DNA of 64,000 bases from Actinoplanes aureus (GTDB taxonomy: Bacteria > Actinomycetota > Actinomycetes > Mycobacteriales > Micromonosporaceae). Positions 8,096-15,471 of this stretch are shown here, piece after piece. The position numbers and the translations under genes were made by a program. The notes below the pieces were generated by a model. That model ran no database searches. It saw nothing but the letters and a program-made list of their open reading frames with translations, and was not told the DNA's origin. The number at the start of each line of letters is the position of its first letter. The first letter of the stretch is position 1. The DNA is taken from the NCBI RefSeq assembly GCF_015704865.1, contig NZ_JADQTO010000001.1:556090-620089 (forward strand). The letters run 5' to 3'.

Positions 8096-10855
8096 TTAAC
8101 TCGAAGGCTCAACCTTGGCGAGCCAGCCCGCGATCTGTGTGCGCCGGGAGATGCCCAGCTTGACGCGGATGTGCTCGACGTGCGCGGCCGCGGTACGCGG
8201 CGAGATGCTGAGCGTCCCGGCGATCTCACGGTCGGTGTTCCCGGCCGCGACCAGGCGCGCCACCTCCATCTCCCGGGCGGACAGTCCGGATCGCTCGGCC
8301 GGCGCCGCGACCGGGGTGCCGGCGGTCCACACCGGAGGGAGCTCGGCGGGCCAGGCCTGCCGGGCGGCGGCGACCAGGTCGGCCGCTTCGCCGGGGCGCC
8401 GCGACCGGTACGCGCACCGGGCCCGGTCCAGCCGCACCGCCACGCCCTCCCAGAACCGCCGGCGGCCGGTCCAGAACGCGGCCGCCCGCCGTAGTTCGTC
8501 CCGCGCCTTCCCGGTCTGTCCTTCGTGCAGGTGGATCAGGCCCCGGGCGTGGTCGAGCGCGCCGAGGGTGCCCGGGATCCGCCGTTCCGACAGGACTTCC
8601 CCGGTCCGGACCAGCCAGTCCCGCGCCGCGGTCGGGCCGGACGACGCCAGGTGTGCCCGGGTGCCGGTCACCACGTACGGAAAGAGGTAGGCCGCGTCGC
8701 GCACCTGGGCGGACGCCGCGTAGCCCTGCTCGCACCGCTGCACCGCCGCGGCCGGATAACCGGTGAAGAGCGCCAGCTCGGCGAGGCCCCACCAGGCGGG
8801 CGAGACCCGCTGGAGTTCACGCATCCCGGCACCGAGTTCGGCCGCCTCCGTCAGAGCGTCCCGCGCTTCCGGCGTGGCGCCGCGGCCAAGACGTAGATAA
8901 CCGAGGGTGTGCAGGGCGGTGATCCGGGTGGTGATGCCGTCCCGGCCGTCGGCGAGGGCGAGCCGGACCTGCGCCTCGGCGCCCGTCCAGTCGCCGGTGG
9001 CCCAGAGGACGTGGGCCAGGTGCGCGGCCATGTAGTGCCGGTCGTTGAACCGTTCGACGCGATCGGCGTACTCGATGCCCTCCCGCAGCGTGCGTTCCGC
9101 GAGGTCGTACTCGACCAGCACGGAGGCCGAGGAGCTGAGCATCCGGTAGCCGCGGGCCGCCTGGCTCTCCAGGTGCCGGGCGGCGGCCCGGGCGACGGCG
9201 TCCTCCAGCAGCTCGCGGCCTTCGTCGAGGCGCCCGGCGAAGAGCAGCACCGAGCCGACCGTGGTGTCCAGGTCGCAGCGCATCGCCGGATCCCGGTCAC
9301 CGGCGAGCATCGAGCGGGCGAGCTCGCCGTCCGCGAGCGCCTCGTGCAGCCGCCGGTCCAGCATGTACGCCGCCGCCAGCGCCGCGTGCAGCCGGGCGCG
9401 GACCGACCGGGCCCGCTCCCCCGCGGCGTCCCCGACCAGGTCGAGTCCGGTCCGCAGGGCCGCGGTGCGCTGGTCCAGCCGGTCACCGAGCAGGTGGCGT
9501 ACCGCTACCCGGTCGGGGAGCAGCGCGGCCGCCGCGAGCCGGTCGCCCGCTTCCAGGTGCAGCCGGTACGCCTCGGCGTACCGCGCGTCGGCCGCGGCGT
9601 TGTCGTCGATCGCGGCCAGTTCGCCGGCGAGGGCGGTGCAGAGAGCCGCCCGTTCGTCGCCGGTGGCGTCCGGGCCGAGCGTGCGGACGGCCCGCCCGAA
9701 CAGGTCGGCGGCCTCCCGGTGCGCGGAGAGGGCGGCTGCCTCAGTGGCGGCGGTCAGCGCGTACCGGTGTGCCTCGGCGGGAGACCGCGCGCGCTCGTAC
9801 TGATCGCTCAGGAAGGCGGCGGGAAGGCCGGCCTGCCGGGCCGCTTCGGCCGCCCGCGCGTGCAGACGCCGGCGATGCAGTGGGGTGAGGTCGGCGTAGA
9901 GCGCGTCGCGGATCAGCGCGTGCCGGAAGTCGTAGCCCGCGCCGTCGCCGCGCGGCTGCACGAAGAAGCGGTCGCCGAGCTCGCGCATCCCCGCATCGAT
10001 CTCGGCCGGCCGCCGCCCGGTGATCGCCAGGAGCAGGTCGAGGTCGAACGAGCGGCCGAGCACCGAGGCGGCCGCGGCGAGCTCGCGCGCCTCGGTGCCG
10101 AGCTGGGCGGCGCGGGCGAGCACCGCGTCGGCGAGCGTGTCCGGCAGGCTGTCGGCGGCCGCCAGGAACTCCTCGACGTGCAGCGGAACCCCGTCGCTGC
10201 GGTCGAAGACCCGGCCGGTCAGTGCGGTGGGCAGGGCGGTTCCGGCGATCGCGGCGGCCAGCTCGGCGGTCTCGGCGCGGCCGAGGCGGGGCAGCCGGAG
10301 CTCTTCGGCGTGCCGCTGGGTGAGCAGCCGGGTCCGCCAGGCCCGCAGCGGCACCCGCGGGTAGAGCTCGTCGCTGCGGTAGGTACCCACGAGCAGGACC
10401 GGCAGTTCCCGGGCCCGGCGGGCGAGCCGGCCGAGCACGTCCAGGGTCAGCTCGTCGGTCCAGTGCAGATCCTCGCAGGTGATCAGCGTCGGCCCGGCGC
10501 CGGCGGCGCGTTCGATCAGGTCGGTCAGGTCGGCGACCAGCAGCCGCCGCTGCCGGTCCGGTTCGTCGTCGGCACGCAGCCGCCGCACGATCCGCTCGCG
10601 CAGCTCGGCGCCGAGGTCGGTGAGGAGTCCCGCGGCCACCTCGGTGTCGCCGGGTGCGGCCGCCGCGCCGATCACCGCGAAGCCGGCCTCGGTGGCGAGC
10701 CGGGTGATCTCGCTGAGCAGGCGGGTCTTGCCGATGCCCGCCTCGCCGGCGAGCAGCAGTAGCTCACCGCGGCCGGCCGCGGCCGAGGCGAGGCGCCGGG
10801 TGGCCAGCGCGAGCAGGTCGTCCCGGCCGATCAGTACGGCACTACTGAGCGCCAC
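8096..10855 (-). CDS. LuxR-family LAL regulator (AAA ATPase + TPR-like + HTH)
   Basis: 919 residues with the MalT/LAL layout: N-terminal AAA ATPase with Walker A GEAGIGKT (37-44) and Walker B-like LITCEDLHW near 128, a long helical repeat region (about 330-840), and a C-terminal LuxR HTH (LSAREMEVARLVAAGNTDREIA ... last ~65 residues). Such proteins activate transcription after binding a small effector and ATP. The GTG start is preceded at six bases by TAAAGT, a leaderless-type promoter. It does not adjoin a biosynthetic gene cluster here; the target is unknown. Confidence 0.9.
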   Translation of the reverse strand: MALSSAVLIGRDDLLALATRRLASAAAGRGELLLLAGEAGIGKTRLLSEITRLATEAGFAVIGAAAAPGDTEVAAGLLTDLGAELRERIVRRLRADDEPDRQRRLLVADLTDLIERAAGAGPTLITCEDLHWTDELTLDVLGRLARRARELPVLLVGTYRSDELYPRVPLRAWRTRLLTQRHAEELRLPRLGRAETAELAAAIAGTALPTALTGRVFDRSDGVPLHVEEFLAAADSLPDTLADAVLARAAQLGTEARELAAAASVLGRSFDLDLLLAITGRRPAEIDAGMRELGDRFFVQPRGDGAGYDFRHALIRDALYADLTPLHRRRLHARAAEAARQAGLPAAFLSDQYERARSPAEAHRYALTAATEAAALSAHREAADLFGRAVRTLGPDATGDERAALCTALAGELAAIDDNAAADARYAEAYRLHLEAGDRLAAAALLPDRVAVRHLLGDRLDQRTAALRTGLDLVGDAAGERARSVRARLHAALAAAYMLDRRLHEALADGELARSMLAGDRDPAMRCDLDTTVGSVLLFAGRLDEGRELLEDAVARAAARHLESQAARGYRMLSSSASVLVEYDLAERTLREGIEYADRVERFNDRHYMAAHLAHVLWATGDWTGAEAQVRLALADGRDGITTRITALHTLGYLRLGRGATPEARDALTEAAELGAGMRELQRVSPAWWGLAELALFTGYPAAAVQRCEQGYAASAQVRDAAYLFPYVVTGTRAHLASSGPTAARDWLVRTGEVLSERRIPGTLGALDHARGLIHLHEGQTGKARDELRRAAAFWTGRRRFWEGVAVRLDRARCAYRSRRPGEAADLVAAARQAWPAELPPVWTAGTPVAAPAERSGLSAREMEVARLVAAGNTDREIAGTLSISPRTAAAHVEHIRVKLGISRRTQIAGWLAKVEPSS

Positions 10856-10958
10856 AACGCGACTTTAGGGAGCCGTCTCCGCCTTCATAGGTGTTATGAC
10901 CGATGTCCGACCGTCGGCCCCGGCACATGCTGTCGGAAAGGAGAAAGGAGACGGTTCG

Positions 10959-11207
10959 ATGGCGAAGTTCATGGACGTGCACGACGGATTCTTCGGGGTC
11001 ACCCAGGAACAGCTCGACGCCGCGCACGACGCCGATCTGAAGATCGAGGGCGAGGAGGGCGTGCACTTCGAGAAGGCTTGGCTGGACCGGGAGTCCGGCA
11101 AGGTCTTCTGCCTGAGCACGGCGCCGAGCAAGGAAGCGGTGATGCGGATCCACGAGCGGGCCGGTCACCCCATCAGCGAGGTGTACGAGGTCACAGCCGA
11201 GGTATGA
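10959..11207 (+). CDS. SCO4226-like small protein (DUF4242)
   Basis: 82 residues beginning MAKFMDVHDGFFGVTQEQL, matching from memory the Streptomyces SCO4226 family, whose founding member is a nickel-binding ferredoxin-fold protein. Conserved features include the DVH motif, HDADL, EEGVHFEKAWLD and the VFCLSTAPS segment. The ATG at 10959 was chosen because it follows an AAAGGAG site; an earlier ATG at 10896 lacks one. It is divergent from the LAL regulator gene. Nickel binding is inferred from family resemblance only. Confidence 0.8.
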   Translation: MAKFMDVHDGFFGVTQEQLDAAHDADLKIEGEEGVHFEKAWLDRESGKVFCLSTAPSKEAVMRIHERAGHPISEVYEVTAEV

Positions 11208-11318
11208 CCAAGATCATCTTCGTCGCTCTGCGTAAGGAAACGGTGATAGGTCACGAGTTGACACCTTTAGGAGTGGAGTAGCACGGTAACCCCAGTTGTC
11301 CACGTGAATGGGGTAGGC

Positions 11319-12584
11319 ATGCTCTCCACGCGACGAGCCCTGGCGGCCGTCGTCAGCGTCGCCACGCTGCTGGCGGCGTCCGCCTGCGGTTCCGCCGACG
11401 AGGACCCCGGTGCCACCAAGGTCGAGGTGTTCACCTGGTGGGCCGAGGGCGGCGAGAAGGCCGGTCTGGACGCCCTGGTCAGCCGGTTCACCACGGACTG
11501 CGCCGGCCAGCGGTTCGAGGACGGCGTGGTGGCCGGAGGGGCGGGCATCAACGCCAAAGAGGTGCTCAACGCGCGGATCGAGCAGAACGATCCACCGGAC
11601 ACGTACCAGGTGCACGCCGGGGCGGAACTCGCCGACTACATCGCCGCCGGCCGGGTGCAGGACCTCTCCGCCGAGTACGACTCGTGGGGTCTGCGCCAGG
11701 CGCTCCCACAGGGACTGATCGACGACCTCACCGTCGACGGCAAGATCTACTCGGTGCCGGCCAACATCCACCGGGCCAACGTGGTCTGGGCCAACAGTCA
11801 GGTGCTGGCCGGTGCCGGCATCCTCCGTACGCCCCGGACCCTGGACGCGTTCCTGAAGGATCTGGCGAAGCTGCGCAAGGCTGGTATCGAGTCCCCGCTC
11901 GCCCTCGGCCGCGACTGGACCCAGCTCATGGTCCTGGAGTCGGTGCTGATCAGCGATCTCGGCCCGAAGCGGTTCGCCGGCCTGTTCGCCGGCACGACCA
12001 ACTGGCGGGGCAAGGCGGTCACGACCGCGCTGAACCACTACGCCCAGTTGCTCTCCTACAGCAACCCGGACCGGGACTCGCTCGACTGGCCGGAAGCGGA
12101 ACGGCTGCTCATCGACGGCCAGGCCGGTTACCAGGTGATGGGCGACTGGGAGGCCGCGGACCTGGAGGCGAACAACTTCCGGGCCTATGAGGCGTTCCCG
12201 TTCCCCGGCAACGACGGCGTCTTCCAGTGGCTCGCCGACTCGTTCGTGCTTCCCACCGGCGCCGGCAACGCCGAAGGAACCCGGTGCTGGCTGAAGACCG
12301 TGGCCTCGGCCGACGGCCAGCGCGAGTTCAACCTGCGGAAAGGCTCGATCCCGGCGCGGACCGACGTGACCGGTGCCGGCTTCTCCGCGTACCAGGTGGA
12401 GGCCATGAAGGACTGGAAGTCGGACACGCCGGTCCCGTCCTGCGCGCACGGCTCGGCCTGCCCGCAGGACTGGCAGAACGCGATGAACGCCGTGCTCGGC
12501 GGCTTCTCCACGTCCGCCGAGAAGAACATCACGCAGTTGCAGAACGCTCTGGCCGCCACGGCGGACCAGTACGCGAAGGGCTGA
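11319..12584 (+). CDS. ABC-type solute-binding lipoprotein, family 1
   Basis: About 421 residues. N-terminal lipoprotein signal (LSTRRALAAVVSVATLL then lipobox LAASAC). The mature part opens KVEVFTWWAEGGEKAGLDAL and continues with features of sugar-binding family 1 proteins (NARIEQNDPPDTYQVH; GYQVMGDWEAADL). A GTG at 11304 would add five residues. There are no permease or ATPase genes beside it, so it either serves a transporter encoded elsewhere or acts as a sensor. A carbohydrate ligand is likely from the family. Confidence 0.85.
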   Translation: MLSTRRALAAVVSVATLLAASACGSADEDPGATKVEVFTWWAEGGEKAGLDALVSRFTTDCAGQRFEDGVVAGGAGINAKEVLNARIEQNDPPDTYQVHAGAELADYIAAGRVQDLSAEYDSWGLRQALPQGLIDDLTVDGKIYSVPANIHRANVVWANSQVLAGAGILRTPRTLDAFLKDLAKLRKAGIESPLALGRDWTQLMVLESVLISDLGPKRFAGLFAGTTNWRGKAVTTALNHYAQLLSYSNPDRDSLDWPEAERLLIDGQAGYQVMGDWEAADLEANNFRAYEAFPFPGNDGVFQWLADSFVLPTGAGNAEGTRCWLKTVASADGQREFNLRKGSIPARTDVTGAGFSAYQVEAMKDWKSDTPVPSCAHGSACPQDWQNAMNAVLGGFSTSAEKNITQLQNALAATADQYAKG

Positions 12585-12603
12585 GTACGGCACGATAGGG
12601 GTC

Positions 12604-13554
12604 ATGGCCGATGAGCGCGACGGCGTACCCCTGACCAACCTGGACCAGGAGCTCTTTCCCGGTGCCGGGGCCACCAAGCGCGACCTGATCGACTACCTGG
12701 ACGCGATGGCCGACCGGCTGCTGCCGGTGCTGCGGGACCGGCCGCTCTCGGTGATCCGGGTGCTCCGCGGCCAGGACCAGTTCATGCAGAAGAACCTGCC
12801 GAAATACACCCCGGAGTGGGTGCCGCGGACCAAGATCTGGGCCGACGCGTCGCACCGCGAGGTGACGTACGCGCTCGGCAACGACCGGCGCACCCTGCTC
12901 TGGTTCGGCAACCAGCGAGCCGTCGAGTACCACCCGGCCCTCATGCTCGCCGGATCGCACCACCCCACCCACCTGATCATGGACCTGGACCCACCGGAGA
13001 ACGGCGGGTTCCAGCTCGCGGTGGCAGCCGCCCGGCTGGTCCAGCAGGTGCTCACCGACGCCGGGATGCCGGGCGCGGTGAAGACCAGCGGGTCGAAGGG
13101 TGTGCACGTGTTCGTGCCGCTGGCCCCGGACGCGGCGCCGGAGGACGTGGCGGCCGCCCAGCGCGCCGTCGCGGCCCGGGCCGAGAGGCTCGATCCGGCG
13201 CTGGCGACCACCGCGTTCATCAAGGAGGACCGGCACGGCAAGGTCTTCCTCGACGCGACCCGGGCCGGCGGGGCGACCGTGGTGGCCGCGTACAGTCCGC
13301 GGATCCGGCCCGGCGTTCCGGTGTCGTTCCCGCTCGACTGGTCCGACCTGGACTCGGTGGCGCCCGGCGACTTCACCGTGCGCAACGCACCGGGGCTGCT
13401 GGACGGCCGCGATCCGTGGGCGGAGGCGCTGCCCGAGCCGGTGCCCCTGGCGAAGGGCCTGATCGAGGAGGGGCACACCATCCCGGTGGCCCGGGTGCAG
13501 GCCATGCACGAAGGCAAGCGGCGGGCCCGGGCGAAACGGGCCGCGGAGGGCTGA
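12604..13554 (+). CDS. Stand-alone LigD-type polymerase (NHEJ primase-polymerase)
   Basis: 316 residues matching the polymerase (PolDom) module of LigD: N-terminal LTNLDQELFPGAGATKRDLI, metal-binding LIMDLDPP, the SGSKGVHVFVPL motif, and DRHGKVFLDATR with a late Asp. It adds ribonucleotides during Ku-dependent end joining or gap filling. The ligase and nuclease domains of full LigD are absent, as often in actinobacteria where the modules are split. No Ku gene is in the window. It starts 19 bases after the lipoprotein gene. Confidence 0.88.
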   Translation: MADERDGVPLTNLDQELFPGAGATKRDLIDYLDAMADRLLPVLRDRPLSVIRVLRGQDQFMQKNLPKYTPEWVPRTKIWADASHREVTYALGNDRRTLLWFGNQRAVEYHPALMLAGSHHPTHLIMDLDPPENGGFQLAVAAARLVQQVLTDAGMPGAVKTSGSKGVHVFVPLAPDAAPEDVAAAQRAVAARAERLDPALATTAFIKEDRHGKVFLDATRAGGATVVAAYSPRIRPGVPVSFPLDWSDLDSVAPGDFTVRNAPGLLDGRDPWAEALPEPVPLAKGLIEEGHTIPVARVQAMHEGKRRARAKRAAEG

Positions 13555-13653
13555 GTACACCGAACGGTGTAGCCACGTACACGGGAGGAGTCGATGCGGT
13601 TGACCGCGCCGGTACGACGCGCCCGGCCGGGCGGCGAACCTAACGTCCCCGGC

Positions 13654-14751
13654 ATGACGAAGAACTTCACCTATGTGGCCGCCGCCCTGACCTTGGTGGG
13701 CGTCCCGGCCGGCATCGCGCTCACCGACGGCAACACCTACCCGGTCATGACGACGAGCCTGGCGGTCACCCTCGCCGGGCTGGTGCTCACCACCCGCCGC
13801 TGGCCGGTCGCCTCACTGATCATGACGCTGCTCATCGTGGCCGCCTGGCGCTCGTCGTACCTGATCGAATCCGGCTGGGTGTGGCCGGCGACCGCCGCGC
13901 TCGTCGCCGTCGTGTTCAGCGGGCGGCCGCGTACCGCGGTGGTGGCCGGGGTGCTCGCCCTGTTCTACGGGATGACCTGGGACTGGGTCGTCGAGATGAA
14001 CTCCACCGACTACGTGTTCTCGTACCTCGGCGGGGAGACGCTCTGGCTGGCCGCGGTGCTGGCCGGTGCCACGGCGTACCGCAACTCGCTGCGCTGGCGT
14101 GCCGAAGTGGCGAACCGGATCACCCAGACCGAGCAGCAGCGCGAGATCGAGGCCGGCCGCCGGCGGGCCGAGGAGCGCGTCGAGATCGCCCGCGACCTGC
14201 ACGACGTGGTCTCGCACACGCTGGCCGTGGTGGGTGTGCACCTGAACGTGGCGCTGGACTCCTTCGACGCCGAGCCGGAGGAGGCGAAGGCCTCGCTGAA
14301 GCTGGCCCAGGAGGTACGCAGCAAGGCCATGACCGACCTGCGTGCGCTGGTAGGAGTGCTGCGCGAGGGTGAGCTGCCCGCGCTGGAGAGCCTGGACCAG
14401 CTCCTGACCCAGGTACGCGAAGCCGGCCTGGAGGTGTCGCTCAACGAGTTCGGCGACCCGGTCGAGGTGCCCGCCCCGGTCGCCTCCGCCGTCTACCGGG
14501 TCGTGCAGGAGTCGCTCACCAACACCGTCCGGCACGCCGGGGCCACCCGCGCCACCGTCACCCTGCGCTACTCCCCGGACCGGGTGCTGGTCGACGTCCA
14601 GGACAACGGGAACACTCCGGCCGAGGTCACCGACGGGCACGGCATCGCCGGCATGCGCGAGCGGGTGGCCGCGCTGGGCGGCGCGCTCACCGCCGGACCC
14701 GGCAGGATCGGCTTCACGGTACGCGCCAGCATCCCGATCGTTGCGGAGTGA
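13654..14751 (+). CDS. Sensor histidine kinase (HisKA_3)
   Basis: 365 residues from ATG 13654, which lies seven bases after TAACGT (leaderless-type). An in-frame ATG at 13594 has a GGAGG site and would add 20 residues, so the start is uncertain. Five or so transmembrane helices (about 1-145) lead to a coiled linker, then RVEIARDLHDVVSHTLAVVG with phospho-His near 183, and a HATPase domain (VVQESLTNTVRHA, VDVQDNGNTP, GHGIAGMRERVAALGG). It pairs with the response regulator immediately downstream. Confidence 0.91.
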   Translation: MTKNFTYVAAALTLVGVPAGIALTDGNTYPVMTTSLAVTLAGLVLTTRRWPVASLIMTLLIVAAWRSSYLIESGWVWPATAALVAVVFSGRPRTAVVAGVLALFYGMTWDWVVEMNSTDYVFSYLGGETLWLAAVLAGATAYRNSLRWRAEVANRITQTEQQREIEAGRRRAEERVEIARDLHDVVSHTLAVVGVHLNVALDSFDAEPEEAKASLKLAQEVRSKAMTDLRALVGVLREGELPALESLDQLLTQVREAGLEVSLNEFGDPVEVPAPVASAVYRVVQESLTNTVRHAGATRATVTLRYSPDRVLVDVQDNGNTPAEVTDGHGIAGMRERVAALGGALTAGPGRIGFTVRASIPIVAE

Positions 14752-14753
14752 AC

Positions 14754-15407
14754 ATGCCCATCTCGGTACTCCTCGCCGACGACCAGCACCTGGTCCGCGC
14801 CGGTTTCCGCAGCCTGCTGCGGCGCGGGCGCGACATCGAGGTGGTCGGCGAGGCGTCCACCGGTGACGAGGCGGTCCGGGCCGCCCGGCAGCTGAAACCG
14901 GACGTGATCCTGATGGACATCCGGATGCCGGGTATGGACGGGATCACGGCGACCCGGCAGATCCTCGCCGCGCAGGAGACGAAGATCATTATCCTGACCA
15001 CGTTCGAGACCGACGAGTACGTCTTCGCCGCGCTCGCCGCCGGCGCCAGCGGCTTCCTCACCAAGGAGGTCGACCCGGACGGCCTGCGCACCGCGGTACG
15101 CGTGGTCGCGGCCGGCGACGCCCTGCTCTCCCCCAGCGTCACCCGCCGGGTGGTCGGCGAGTTCGCCCACCGTCCGGTGCCGGCCGCCGCCACCGGAGGC
15201 GGTGACCGGCTGGCCGTGCTCACCGAACGGGAGCGCGAGGTGGTCCGGCTGATCGCCACCGGCCTCTCCAACGACGAGATCGCCCGGCAGCTGGTGATCA
15301 GCCCGCTCACCGCCAAGACGCATGTGACGAGGGCGATCGCCAAGCTCGGCGTCCGGGACCGGGTGCAGCTGGTCATCGTCGCGTACGAGGACGGCCTGGT
15401 CGGCTGA
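14754..15407 (+). CDS. NarL/FixJ-family response regulator
   Basis: 217 residues. Receiver with LLADDQHLVRAGF, phospho-Asp in VILMDIRMPGMDG, switch Thr in ILTTFETDEYV and Lys in FLTKEVDPDG; C-terminal HTH (LTEREREVVRLIATGLSNDEIARQ). The ATG is two bases after the kinase stop, so the pair is co-transcribed. The diguanylate cyclase/phosphodiesterase gene starts 64 bases downstream in the same direction and may belong to the same unit. Confidence 0.93.
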   Translation: MPISVLLADDQHLVRAGFRSLLRRGRDIEVVGEASTGDEAVRAARQLKPDVILMDIRMPGMDGITATRQILAAQETKIIILTTFETDEYVFAALAAGASGFLTKEVDPDGLRTAVRVVAAGDALLSPSVTRRVVGEFAHRPVPAAATGGGDRLAVLTEREREVVRLIATGLSNDEIARQLVISPLTAKTHVTRAIAKLGVRDRVQLVIVAYEDGLVG

Positions 15408-15471
15408 AAAGCCTCAGGAGAGCTCCGCCCGGCCCGATGACCCGGATAACCAAGGACCGGAGGCTCGTCGG
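15408..15471 (+). promoter_or_regulatory. Leader of GGDEF-EAL gene with possible RBS-sequestering hairpin
   Basis: The ribosome site CGGAGG (about 15458-15463) lies 8-10 bases before ATG 15472. Two upstream segments can pair with it: GCCTC at 15411-15415 with GAGGC, and GAGCTCCG at 15419-15426 with CGGAGGCTC (one bulge). These are mutually exclusive pairings by inspection. No known riboswitch consensus was recognised. Confidence 0.35.
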
